Below, one piece after another: positions 33,807-45,767 of a stretch of 64,000 nucleotides of DNA (positions are counted from its first letter, which is position 1; every line of letters starts with the position of its first letter). Both the position numbers and the translations under genes were made by a program. The notes beneath the pieces are model-generated. The model had not been told where the DNA came from and ran no database searches. It saw only the letters and a program-made list of their open reading frames with translations. Source of the DNA: Termitomyces sp. T153 (Eukaryota; Basidiomycota; Agaricomycetes; Agaricales; Lyophyllaceae); contig JACKQL020000106.1 of assembly GCA_018296165.2 (NCBI GenBank), forward strand, positions 62,001 through 126,000, read 5' to 3'.

Positions 33807-36800
33807 CTACAACTTAGACCGAGCCTCAAACCACGCCGTAAGGTCACTCGTGGACCGCTGTGCCTTGTCAGCAGTCGTTCACTGTCGCTGTGCTTGCTCA
33901 CCTCAATGTACGCAATCCGTGCACGGATTCCGTCCAGCACTTGGGCCAAGCCCTGGTTATATTTGGAGGTGTCCTTATCCTATTTCCCACAGTGAGCGAG
34001 CAATCAGTGGGCTGACGTTCATGCATGCTTACCTGGAAGAACTCGACGATGTCAACACGATCTTTCTCGGTCGAAAGGGTACCCATCGACAACTTGTGGA
34101 GTGTCAGAGGGTGTACACTACAACCTAGACATTACGTACCTCGACAAGTGATTTCAATGTAAAAGTATATTCGAAACGTTTATACAGGGTGTCGTACTCT
34201 TCCTTGAAGTACTGGGCTAGTAGTCTTCTAGCCTTGGGATTGCCCGAGAGGCCGCGGAAGAAGTACACAACATCTTGATCTCTTGCCTTGGTCGAGATGA
34301 ATTTTAAGGTCTCCTTCAACAACTCGGGATCCTCTGCTGAGCCCAGTGCCTGCCTGTAGAAAATAAAGCCAGACGAAAGGCAATATGTATCATAAGACAT
34401 ACATTGCAGCGATACGTTCGGTGGGCGTTTTGGCATTGTCGTGGATGTTGATGGCGACATCAAACTCTGCTTTTCCTCCATGTCTTACGGCCTGTAGCGA
34501 GAGGGATTAAAAATGGAAACCACAGAAGACTTTCTTTTTTATATGTATGCTTACCACGGTGAATATCACACGTTGAAGATCGGCCGGGATTCTAGAATCA
34601 TCCCCTGTCTTCATGAAGTGAGCAAAGCGGCTTTGCAGTTCTTTGATGACCCTGCCATATGGAACCAATAGCGTCAGACATTCGTAAGAAACATAAGATA
34701 AAGAAGCAGCTGGAATTCCCCATCAAATTTACTCAGGACTGCCCAAATCGTCTGATAGAGAAATCGAAAAAATCACACTTACCCTTCATCTTTGGCGGCC
34801 GCGGCTTGAGAGATGGCGCAAGTGCGCAAGAGTGATGTATCTACAGAATCTGTAGCGAGATACTCAAAGCCAAGCTTCTCCACCAACGGGACAAAAAGAG
34901 CCTAAAAATCCGGAACCGATCATAATAGTGTCCGAGAGTAGCATGGTAAACGGTCCGACATACCCTTCGGAGAGCATTGAGTTGATCTACAATCTGTGGG
35001 TGCTCCCACCAGATTGACACCAAGCCCGAAAGGCTCTCCGAGATCCCAGACCAGACGAGGTCTACAGAAGGTTGTAAGACATTACAGGAGGATGGAAGAG
35101 AAGAATCCCGGCACTGCACTACCAGGGGCTGCACTTACATTCCTTCTCGTTCTTCAAGCCATCGATGAGGGTCAAAGCGCTGCTGAGTTTGGCAAGACCC
35201 GCTTTAGAGAGCGCCATTGCATCGTGCACCAGTCCGACACGATCGTTCAACGAGAAGATGCCGTTCTCCTTCGATGCTTCTTCTGCAATCTTGGAAAGCC
35301 TCTCAGGGGTGTAGAGGACGCGGTCTAGGTCAATTCAATTTGTGCTCAATAAGCGTCACAAAAGGTATGACTTACAGACACCGACAGTACCGGCATTCAA
35401 TTTGAAGGGCTTGGAAGTATCCAGTTCAAATGTCTGCTCTCGTGCCCCCAACACTGCCTCCTTGTTAAGAACCGGCTTACCATCCTTGTCAACGGTGACG
35501 ATACTCAAAGGAACATTCCTAGATTTTTCATGAATTGATGAGACTTGACAGAACTAGCACACAGAAGGCGGGATCCTACCAAATGGTCTCATTATCCTTC
35601 GGCTCCGCATGACCAGTCTCAAGGAAACGATCTTGGCGCACTGCGATTCCAGTCGGAGTTTCCGTGACGGTAAGGACAGGGAAGCCAATCTGAGCACCAT
35701 CGTGCAGGTGGTCAGGTGTTTTCATCGATGAGAATAGCGTCAATCTAAGCGAACCTTGGTGATCCAATTATCCATGAAGTTGATGATATCCTTCCCTGAT
35801 GTGAGTTTTAGCCTCGCCGATGGCGATAGAAGTCGCGTGAAAAGCGAACCTGTCGCAGCTCCAATGCCTTCCCATAAGTCCTTGGTGACACTATTGGCAT
35901 AGAGCTTCTTCTTGAGATAAATTGAAACGCCCTTCAAGAAGAGTTCTTCGCCGACATAGTTGGAGAGCATGCGAAGAACTGTGACCCGTTATCAGCCCCC
36001 TGGACACAATGTAAACTACGAGCACCAACCAGAGGCAGCTTTGGAGTAAGAAAGGCTGTCAAAGATCTTGGCGAGTGTCAGCTTATGAAGATAGATCAAA
36101 TAGGATGATTACCTGGTTAATGTGATTGGCATCTGGACAGTCAACTTCAATGGGATGGGAAGAAAGTTTTGAATCAAGACTAAGGGCCCTGTTGAGGTGA
36201 TTTGTAATGAATTCTGAGTCGACTTTCCACTCCGGGAAGACTCTGTAAGAAGGCGCATAGGATTTGAGTTATGGTACTTCTGAATATTCTTTGAAGGATG
36301 CATACTTATCTGTTACATTTAACATCAGTTAAGTAGACCGTGGACAAGTGAAGGCACCCATACCTGCGATAATAACTTCGCCCATCTAACGGAACAGATC
36401 AAGCAACAGTGTGAAACAGAAGAAGAGTGTCTACAAACCAGGGTCGCAAAGCCTGTCCAGTTCATATTCTTGTCAGTGGAAGCATCCTTCACGATAACAA
36501 GAAAACATACCTTCGTTCAAGTATAGATAGTTCCACCATTCCATAGTAGTGATGTTTCCAAACCTACAACGAAGATCAGCAAACTTGACCGTCTTCCGTA
36601 TTCATAATTATGGTATTTACCACATATGAGCGACTTCGTGGCTCTGAACTGCCGCAACCCATTTCTTTGCGTCAAGGTCTGCTTTCTGAGGGTCGAGCAA
36701 CAATGCATTTGTTCGTCCAGTGATCAAGCCCCAGTTCTCCATGGCACCTAACTATTGTCAGTAAGTACGTGTGGAGTGGGGAATGATGTTAAACCTGCGT

Positions 36801-37964
36801 CGAAGTCGGTAGCCTGGCGATTGATTAGAAGGATGTTAAAATCGGGATATCGTGAGGACATACGACTAAAGTGTCCAGTTTAGGGAGAGGATATTCCACG
36901 TCGAAGATTTTTTCATACAGAGGAAGTACACTAGCTTTGACATCGAGTGCAAACTGGGCCTGATGAACGACGTCGGCAGTGGCTAGAAATCATCTTAGAG
37001 AAAACCAGGGTTCATTGGCCAAAGTCTCGTACCGTAGATTTTGAGTGGGATAGTCTTTCCGCTGAGAGGCATAGTGACAGATTTCTCAAGATGTGCGAAA
37101 TGTCCGTTGGCAAACGCGACAATGTAGGTGGACATCGGAGGAGTTGTCTGGAACTGGGTAATCTTCCAGGTGTTGTCTAGAGATGAGTACAGTTTAGCCA
37201 AGTCCGGGTGTTCGTTGGGTTTGGCAGCGGCTGGAGAATACACTTCTTCTGAGATAGCAGGCATGTTACTAAGGTTGACGGTATCGGCGCGCGAAATCAT
37301 AGTTATAGCGAAGGTAGCCTTGAGCAAAGGTTCATCCCAGCATGGAAAAGTGCGACGGGCGTCCGTAGGCTAGAGGGATAAATCAGAAGTAGGTGCGAAC
37401 TCGTAAAAGGAGCGTACTCACTTCGAATTGTGTCAGAGCATATGCTTTCTTCTTGCCATCGACTTCATACAGAGATTTGTAGTATCCCGTCATACTTCCG
37501 ACAAGTTTTCCTGAGAAACCGATTTTCATTTGGGCGAGAGACCCAGCCGGGAGAGCTTTTGGGAAAAGGTAAGTAACACGCTGGGCATTGCTGAGCGTCT
37601 GTCCCGATTGCTCTTGCTCGACTTTAAGTGCATCGGAATAAATCGAACTGAGAAGGATCGTTTCACTCATGATAAATTTCTTCGTTGAATCCAATGAACG
37701 TACGCTTTCCCGAGTTCGAGAGCTGTTGCGTTCAGTGTGATAGAAGAGGTCTCTCGGCGAATATCCAAGCTGATAGATATCCTTGTGAGACGACGAGGAA
37801 GATTCAAAATCCCAGGCACACCTGATGTTCACGAAGCCTTCGAATTCCAACTTTTCCAGATCTGTTTTGATAGTGACGTCGTAGTGAAGAGGCTTCACGT
37901 CTGTCGGAAGACGATACTCGTCATTGGACTTTGAGGCAGCGGGTGGTCCAGGTGGTGTAGCCAT
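33807..37964 (-). CDS. APE2: M1-family zinc aminopeptidase (APE2/AAP1-like)
   Basis: A large minus-strand gene with many small exons. From the Met at 37964 the protein begins MATPPGPPAASKSNDEYRLP, TDVKPLHYDVTIKTDLEK. A first intron pair yields SLDIRRETSSITLNATALEL joined to ASIYSDALKVEQEQ. The catalytic region shows DFDAGAMENWGLITGR (GAMEN substrate motif), SHEVAHMWFGNITTMEWW (HExxH zinc site) and LNEGFATLMGE (third zinc ligand Glu). The C-terminal helical domain follows (IGAATGKDIINFMDNWI, SAEDPELLKETLKFISTKA), ending DLTAWFEARSKL. It removes N-terminal residues from peptides. The same frame stays open 95 codons further upstream to 38249, encoding an Arg-rich segment (LTRRWISGFASGKF ... TRRYHKVIRQQKAQ) that could be a mitochondrial presequence. 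The precise specificity cannot be read from sequence. Confidence 0.92.
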
Positions 37965-38249
37965 TTCAGGAATAGTTGAGCAGTGGCGGATTGAAGATAT
38001 AACTCGAGATCGATGGAGATTGGGGAATCGATAGATATTTTGTATCACCGACTGTGCCTTTTGTTGTCTGATGACCTTATGGTAGCGACGCGTTTGGTCT
38101 ATGTTTCCGAGACGAGTTACCGGATCTGGAACTGGTGTGGAACAAGCGCGTAAGTGCGACAGGTTAGTGGGGAACTTGCCCGAGGCGAACCCGCTAATCC
38201 ATCGTCGCGTTAGACCTTGCTGGGGTAGTGTTGACGTCAAGAGCATCAA
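37965..38249 (-). other. Possible in-frame N-terminal extension of APE2-like gene
   Basis: The open frame continues without a stop from the preferred start (37964) up to an ATG at 38249. The 95 extra residues are Arg/Ser-rich and almost free of acidic residues, like a mitochondrial targeting peptide. Two start sites could give mitochondrial and cytosolic forms. Alternatively this is 5' UTR that happens to be open. One ACGCGT lies at 38088. Confidence 0.4.
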
Positions 38250-38446
38250 ATTTTCATTTCAGGGTCAGCCGGACAAAACAATACATTTCTTGTTATTGTA
38301 CAAGTTACAATACGTACATGAGGATGCTTACTCTACAGAAACTACAACAGAACGAGACGAGAGAAAGAGCTCTAGGAATTACAGGAGAATACAACAAAAG
38401 AGGACAGACACAAGCAAGGCAATTCTGAGCAGAGCACAGTCAATCT

Positions 38447-41400
38447 TCAAAGTTTCAGCTGAGGATGCAATAAAATTGAGGGAAGAGGCGAATCAAAGAA
38501 AGTGTTGGGAAATTTCCGTGAAAGACTATTGCGATTGTGTTCTTGAATAGTTGCTGCGAGAAACGTCGCCGTTTTCTGTTGATTTTCACATTCGTCTTTC
38601 AAGCCGTTGATAATCTTGCGATGGTGACTTGCGTACTGTGCTTCAAGGTTGACGAGATTGTTATGATGTTGGGCGCTAAAGATGTTCCAGCACGTCAAGT
38701 GATTCTGTCTCTTTGTATGCATACCTTTCAACATATATCTCTTCCAGATGCTGAGCTGTTTCACGGAGAATGGCTCCTTGTCCAGTCCGAAGATCTTGAC
38801 GAACTTTGTCAAAACGATAGAGAGTCTTGTGCTTCATGACCTGATACCAAAAATGAGGCTTGTTAAGAATACCAAGACTTGAGCGCAGATGGTTCTACCT
38901 CATTTATCTCGTCTAGTATCTGTTCAAAAAAACAACGATTGATGTCGAGTTCAACCAAAGGGATGGGGTTGATCTCTTACATTTAGAATTTGGGGTATTG
39001 AATCAGCATTGTATTTTTTTGTTGGCTGCACGTGGTCATTTTCGAAAAGCTTCTGCCCATGGGGTTGCAAGTGACGGTATTTATCGATAAGGGGGGAATT
39101 TTCTAACGAAAAATGTCAATCGTAACGAGACCGAGCATTCAAAGGCTTACCATTTTTCTTTGGATAATGCAGCGATTCTGAAGTTCCGAATTCCAATTCA
39201 GGAGTAGTGTCAAAGGTGGAATGCGACACAAACGAAGCCGAAGGGGCGAAAGAAACTCGTGGACGATCTGGTTTGGTCAAAGAAGGACGCGATTCAGGCG
39301 ACAGTGGCATTGTTATTGTTGATGTTATTGGCTGGCAAATTGGGACATTCTCTGGGGGAAGTGGCATAGATGACTCTATCTCTAGCTTGAATTTCCTTTC
39401 GACAATGTTCTTGGTTAGGACCTTCTTCGGCAGTGGAGAATCCTTGGTGAGGTCAATCAAAACTTTATGTGCTTCCGGCTTCAATCGTCCAATTAGTCGA
39501 GCTCTGCTTTCCTGACGAAAAGATGAAGCTTACCTTTGATAGTTTGGATTCGTCTTCCGCCGACTTTTTTGGACTAGTAGGTTTAGGTCTTACAGAATCT
39601 GCATCCAATTTACGAGCATCACGATTCTCCTCTTGAACGCCTCCCTCTCGAAGAATTGTTGGTGATACCGGCGTTTCTACAGTCACATGAGTCTGGTGAG
39701 CGACGATGTCCTGTACGATTGTCGGTACTGTTGGTGGTTCTCGAGTACTTCCTATAATGGTTTCAGGAGTGTCGGCAGTAGACAAGGACTTGTTGAAGCC
39801 GATTTTCTCCCAAGGAGCGCGTTGAGGTTTCTTTTTCAGGTTAGCCTGCTTTTCGCTTGCGCACTCGTCCTGAAGATTTTCCTCGGGTTCAACTGTGGGC
39901 ATCACTGAATTACATTGTTCCATCTTATCTTCGTCGGTGACATTGAGGGCCTTTGCTACTCGTCCAGACCGGCGCTCGGAAGCAGACTTGTTAGAGCGCT
40001 TGTCCCTGCCTTCCGTCGCCACCTAGAAAAATGATCCCAATTTTCCAAAGATACTGGTAATTGACTTCGCACCTTGTCAAGCAAGGGTCTTTGAGTATCG
40101 TCTGAAAGCGCCTTATCCTCTGTCTTCGCTTTAGTTCGCACTCCCCTTGATGGAGCAGCGGTCGGAACATCGGTGTATTTCTCCGTAGTTTTTAGCTTCT
40201 TTTTGTCGGTCGTTGCTGTTGATGTCTTGCCACTTTTGTCTTTCATTGTAGATACTTTTCCTTGTTTCTCTTCCGGCTTGGAAGGGGGAACCGGGACCAC
40301 TTCGAAATCGGGTTCGGGGCCAGAAGGCAAAATAGGGGATGATGTACGCCCTTTTCTACCGTAGCGCTTTACAGGAGCTGGCTTTGTTAGTGGCTTGGAT
40401 CCGGTAAGGTTCTTGTTTGTTTCAGGTCTGATGCGAAGTCGTTTCGCAGGTGGACGCCCGCTATCAGGACCATCAATTTCTAGAGTGTCGCCCATCGCAG
40501 ATTTTCTCTTTCGTCTGGGCTTGGGGCGTTCGTTGGCGGGAGGTGGTGAAGTTGGTTGGTGAGGGTGAGTGGAATCGGCAGCGGAGCTGGGTTTGAGAAC
40601 GGGTTGAACAGCTTTCCCTGTGTCTCTATCGGCCGCTTTGTCATCTCGTAGATTTTCGTCTGCCAGGGACTGAGCTTTCCGCTTTGAGAGTAGGCGGGTA
40701 CCCGCCTCCTTTGAGGTAGAGTTAGCCATCTCAGGCACAATTTGTGACGGAGATTTCATTCGATCTGTCTCTATATCGGATAGGACGACGGTCTTTCTTC
40801 TTGACTTGACCTTTCGTATAATCTGAGATTCATTATCGGACTCCATGGCCTCTGGACAGGGTTTTCCAGAACGCAGCTGTTTGCCACGAGATAGTCTAAT
40901 AGAACGTCGCAGCGTCAGATTTAGTACTGTATCGGAAGGGTCTGTTAACTCTTCGTCAGTTGTTCCAAATATAGAGTCATAGTAAGGAGAGCTAGTTTTT
41001 GTTGCAGATCCTTTGTCTGAGGTTCTGGTGGGACTGATCAAGGTTGAAGCATCCCGGACCTCTGATATCGCGCGTGGCATCAAAGGCGAAGTAGGCAAAA
41101 CCGATCCAGCATGCGGCTGAGAGTTACTAAGATCCCACACTGTGAGGCATGAGTCGATAACGGTAGATCGGTAAAAAAATATGAATACATCGTGCGAAGT
41201 CTCGCCCCTTGTCCTGGAATCATTGAAACATCCGCTTCAAAAAATGTGTTTCGTGACGGTCAAGATACATACCTGTGTTAGAACGACGGGATTTTTACTA
41301 TTTGGTATGAAATTCAGGTCGAGGGATTCCTCGAGTTTTGAGAATTTTCTGCCAGGAGGATCGATACTCTTCTAAGCCGTTGACATTGATACCAAGGAGC

Positions 41401-43040
41401 ATCATCAAATCTACAACGACACTTACAACATTACGAAGTTTCAATGATGAAAAAAACCTCGCTAGGTCTTCAGTTTCAATGTCGAAAATGACATTTGCCC
41501 CTCCATCCGATGGTGTCATAGCGACGTGACCGACGGACGGCGGCGGAGAAAATAGGATGATGACGGCAGCTTTTCCGTTGTGGAGCGCCGTCACCTTCAG
41601 GCTCTGTACACTCGCATACAAGGCATGCAGAGTTTCAATCTGATCGTCCTGAACAGACAGAATTCAAAATTAGGGTTATTGATGAGCATTCTATGTACCT
41701 CATCAATATTCGCCACAAAGCCAAGATGGTCCACATATAATCGCTCGATGTTGTAAGTTTTTTCCGAACCTTGGACGCGAAAATTACTGATCTTGAAAGA
41801 TTGGGGACTAAATATATCTTCCAAGTCAGGACCAAATAAATGCTATGGTTTTGTTGGCTTACAATGATGGGTCTGTATTTCCGAGAAGATCTATGATCTT
41901 GATGAAGATGATGTCCCAGTGGGCAGTAGGTGGTGTCGTTTCAAAAATCTCCAAAATCATATCACGACACGCAAAATTAGCGGCGTCGAACACGTCCTGC
42001 AAAAATTCAGTGCGGGTCGCTACATTGCTTCTTTTGGATGGTAGTAGCTTGACGATAAGTTCTAAGAGCGCTTCGATGACCAGGATATCTGTGATCATCG
42101 ATAAGTTCCTGGTAGCCAACTGTGAAAAAAGAGTATACTTTTGCTCTGTGATAACAGAAGTCCAAGATCGGTACTGGAAGGAATTACCTTGCTGATCAAT
42201 CAAATTAATGTGTTGGTCACTTATACTTACCCTCCAAGTACGTCCTTATTGCGCAAGCGTGCTTGATTATCTGTATGCGATGTAACTGTTTCAGAAAGGA
42301 CCTGGCACAACTGGTACTCTCATTCAGAAGTACGAAGGAACTTATGACTTGATGGACTTGCGATGTACGTAAGATCAGGTCCAGGTCGAAAGGTTAGGTT
42401 CGCGCGAGGAAAGAAAATGTCACGAAGAGTAGGGTAGAAGGAGTTAGCCACAATGTCACGGGTTTCATCTGTATACACATGAGATGAAAGGACAAGAACG
42501 AGCCCAACGGTACTTGCATGAAGAGCTTGATTCAAGATAATCCTAAGAAGTCAATATTGGTCTCTTCATCTCTCCAATACGGTTCTATGTATGCTCACCA
42601 GGACTCCAGATAGTAGCGATGCCTGAACAGCTTCCCAAGAGGCCACACTATTTGTTGAGTGGTTTTTCAGTGCAAATAAGACCTTTGAACTGAAAATTGT
42701 GCCAAGGATTGCGACGGCATAACGGATACCAAGAATGAGAAACGTATTGTATACAGGCAACAAGGTTTGACGAAGAAGTAAGGACAATCGTTGAAAGACT
42801 GCAGGAGATGGTGCATCTATTTCCTGTGCGCCAAATGAGCAAATGTAGTTGGACAGATAATACGGCCAGCCATACGAGGAGTTTTGAGATCGAATTCAGT
42901 TGTTCGATTGACTCTTCTAGTTCGTCCGTGAGCTTTACTTTCTTTGACGCAGTTTTTATCGCCTGAATTGCGGAAAGGACATCCGCGTCATTTCCCATAT
43001 CAGGTTGGAAGGTAAAAGATCTGGCCAACGCGGTGTCCAC
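38447..43040 (-). CDS. Putative meiotic chromosome-axis protein (SYCP2/Red1-like architecture)
   Basis: A long minus-strand gene, roughly 1,100-1,200 residues after splicing. It starts MDTALARSFTFQPD (or MGNDADVLS at 42998). An all-helical N-terminal region follows (VLSAIQAIKTASKKVKL, PAVFQRLSLLLRQTLLPVYN, ILVIEALLELIVKLLPSKRS, FLQDVFDAANFACRDMILEI). Then comes a beta-rich, PH-like stretch: SFKISNFRVQGSEKTYNI, LHALYASVQSLKVTALHN, GANVIFDIETEDLARFFSSL, ESLDLNFIPNSKNPVVLTQ. After VWDLSNSQPHAGSVLP there is a very long basic, Ser/Pro/Lys-rich disordered region with SPKK-like and RRSIRLSRGK motifs. The C-terminus is a coiled coil (ILRETAQHLEEIYVE, NNLVNLEAQYASHHRKIING). Helical repeats, PH-like domain, disordered middle and C-terminal coiled coil match the architecture known for SYCP2/Red1/ASY3 axis proteins. 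That identity is inference; it could be another chromosomal scaffold. Exon ends were resolved only in part. Confidence 0.55.
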
Positions 43041-43118
43041 AGAACAAAAGAGCTAGAGAGTGACAACAACGCGGTGTGACCTTTCGCGTTGTCGGAGAAA
43101 ACGTGACAATGTCAGTTC

Positions 43119-43125
43119 CACGTGA
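43119..43125. promoter_or_regulatory. CACGTGA box upstream of the putative axis-protein gene
   Basis: CCACGTGAG lies 79 bp upstream of the start codon at 43040. It is one of the nine promoter-located CACGTGA/TCACGTG copies. Confidence 0.4.
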
Positions 43126-43717
43126 GCGTCGTGTCGCCGACTCGAGACCCGCGCGCGAACAAAACTCGCCTTTCAATTGATTTCTGGATCCCGTCATATA
43201 CAAAGCCGGAGAACTTTAATTCATTTCGGGCTCTTGTTACCTCATCAATTATACATTTCCTTCGCATTATATATATATATGTCTGAACCCACCATATCTA
43301 TTCATTCGTCTGCTCGTACTAGTCTTCTATAGTTACCTCGAGTTTGGCCTCTCTCTCTCTCCAGAGAGGGTTAACTACACGCCCGAACCTTAGCCCGTTC
43401 TCTCAGACTCACACGAAAGTCAGCGACCGCACAGAGATTTCATTCCTTCCTATGGAGTAAATGTTTTCCGATGTGTACGTAAGAATCTGATGAAATATAT
43501 CGAGCCTTGAGGAAATACATATAAGAATGGCCAAGATTTTTGATGTGCTGGATCTGCCCTCACAACGAGCTCCTTTGCCGCCGGTTACAATTTGGTCGGT
43601 GTCATCGAAACTGGAGCTTTGAAGCATTCTTTCACGTCGATGTTGTCTGACATTCAAGTGAATTTATGCCTTTAGCTGCAACGTCGAGTTTGCTGACCCA
43701 AATAACAGTCTCTGCGA
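43126..43717. other. Divergent intergenic region with simple repeats
   Basis: About 590 bp between the putative axis gene and the bestrophin-like gene. It holds a short (AT)n run near 43268-43280 and a (TC)n run near 43350-43360 whose end forms CTCTCC/AGAGAGG complementarity. No coding frame is supported. Confidence 0.5.
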
Positions 43718-45606
43718 ATGCAACGAAAACATCTACGCAAGGTCTACTTTCTTATACGATAGTTTAACAGCAATTCACGTTCCTTGTCAGTATTCATGGT
43801 TACCAGACGTCTTTCGTCTGAAAGGCAGTGTAAGTAAAGCTTGGACGCGGTGGCGTGACGTTAATGGATTGAATGGATGCTTGTCTGCAGGTCATTGGCC
43901 GTATAATTGGTCCTGTGCTTACGGTCACGATCTTTGCTTCCTTTGTTGCATATACCGACCAGCAAGGGTATAGAATGTTGCAAACAAACAGTATTGTCCC
44001 GCTTCTCTCGGTCGTGGTGAGCATAAGTATTGGAAGACTATACGATCATAACTTCTTAAAATCTACTCGAAAAACAGGTCGGCCTTCTGCTGGTGTTTCG
44101 GTTCGTGTGTACCGCTCTTACATTATTCGTGTACTTACATGTATCTTGATAGCAATGGGCAAGTGACTTCCCAGACTGATCGCGTCTCCACCGTTTCACT
44201 GATCCAGACCCTCACAGTACTTCGTATGATCGCTACTGGGAAGGTCGAAAATGTTTTGCGACTCTGACCTCCAATATCCGCAATCTTTCGCGCCAACTCT
44301 GGATCAGCGTTGTACTTCCTCCAACTGATGCTCAACCTCCACATATCGAAGGAAAAACTCCCACCACAAATACCACCGCATCTCAACTTCGTCACAGGAA
44401 GATCGAGGCCGTCAAGTTAGCATTATCTTTCGCGTTCGCAGCTAAACATTATGTACGTGGAGAAGATGGGACAAGATACGACGACTACGTTGGTGTGTTG
44501 CCGCCATCGTTTGCCCGTTTCGATGAGGTCGGTTGTAACTTGGAGCACACGTCGACTCCGATGGCATACCCTGCGACTGGCGAACGCTCCAATGTCCAAG
44601 AATGCAGAAGTGGATCTTCGACTCCTGACCACAAGCCAGATGCCACCAAGCGTGTACGACACAAACGCAGCAAGCAGAATACATTCGTCTCTGGTAGTGT
44701 GACTCCTGCGACACCCCTGCTGGGTAGCGCACACCGAACTATAGATTTTCATGCGTACGCTGATGAAGCGTCTTTCCCTCTGCCTCTGATGTCCGTTCAT
44801 CATATCGATTACATTATCGCAGTCACTTATACCTTAACGTTGTGTAGGATTGCAACGGAACTCAATCGTATACTCTTCAACTTCAGGAAGGAAGGTTTCC
44901 TAGAGACCATTGGCCCTGCTGGCGAGTTGTTGCTGCCTATGAAAGTACGGAGGGTCTAATATACGTTGACAGGATTGAATGCTCTAGTACAGCTGTTAGT
45001 TCTGTTTACTTCATTGACTTCAAAATTTGACTCGAAAGCAGGGTCTCGAGTATGACAGACCAACTTACAGCTATGGAACGTATCGCGAATACCCGGATAC
45101 CCGTCTCATGTTAGTTTTATTCATGTCCTTTCCATCTCGTACTCAGTTACATCTAATCACAGACAGTGTTCATTTGAAACAATGTGTAACCTTGTACCTT
45201 TTTGCACTACCTTTCACGTTAGTGAGCGATCTTGGATGGACTGCTGTTCCCATCATTACTGTTGTCGCTTTCACGTTCATGGGCATAGAAGGCATAGCGG
45301 AAGAGATTGAGATGCCCTTTGGTCTGTTGAAGTTTCCTCATCGAAGGCATTGCTCTCAATTCATATCTTTTTAGGAAATGATGAGCGTGACCTTCCACTT
45401 GGTATTCTTCATATTCAATTCTTCATTGTGTGTCGCTGAGTTCCGTAGACCGATACTGCCAGGACCTCAAGGAAGAAATCGAGTATGTTGAAACTTCCTA
45501 TTATTTGCATAGTCTCACGCAGCAAACAACTAGCTACATTATTGGAAGGATTCCTGAAGGTGGTGAGGGACTCCACGGTTACGACGATGGAGAAGGTGAT
45601 GATTAA
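43718..45606 (+). CDS. Bestrophin-like (RFP-TM/UPF0187) anion channel family protein
   Basis: Start ATG at 43718 (MQRKHLRK), spliced to YSWLPDVFRLKGS (exon 43791-43829), then VIGRIIGPVLTVTIFASFVA (43891-44016), GLLLVF (44078-44100), a 6-nt microexon (44153-44158), and the long exon from 44218 (TSYDRYWEGRKCFATL). Other conserved pieces: AVKLALSFAFAAKHYVRGED, ATELNRILFNFRKEGFLETI, VTLYLFALPFTLVSDLGWTA, FMGIEGIAEEIEMPFG, NDERDLPLDRYCQDLKEEIE. The RNGTSYDRYW signature, four hydrophobic segments and the GIEGIAEEIE(M/N)PFG block define the bestrophin/YneE family, which forms pentameric anion channels. A Ser/Thr/Lys-rich insert (about 44540-44760) between conserved parts looks disordered. The stop is at 45604-45606, convergent with the complex I gene (161 bp between stops). 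Confidence 0.88.
44153..44158 (+). other. 6-nt microexon followed by a GC-AG intron
   Basis: The six bases CAATGG sit between an acceptor (GATAG, 44152) and a GC donor (GG|GCAAGT, 44159). They join TTTCG upstream to TACTTCG downstream and supply the residues RNG of the conserved FRNGTSYDRYW block. Neither skipping them nor reading through keeps this block intact. Confidence 0.7.
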
Positions 45607-45767
45607 TACATGCACGATGATCCGGACGATTCAACGACTTTACGACCCATATATCATGGATGAGGGACCTAGGTGGAACGGATACTGATGTCTTAAAGGA
45701 TCACAACAGGATTACAAGGAAAAATCGAATTGATTGAATGACCCCAGAATACCAGTTCTTATTACTA

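Noticed and set aside
43268..43363. (AT)n and (TC)n runs as a possible mobile-element trace
   Set aside because: They are short simple-sequence tracts in an intergenic gap, without target-site duplications or element ends.
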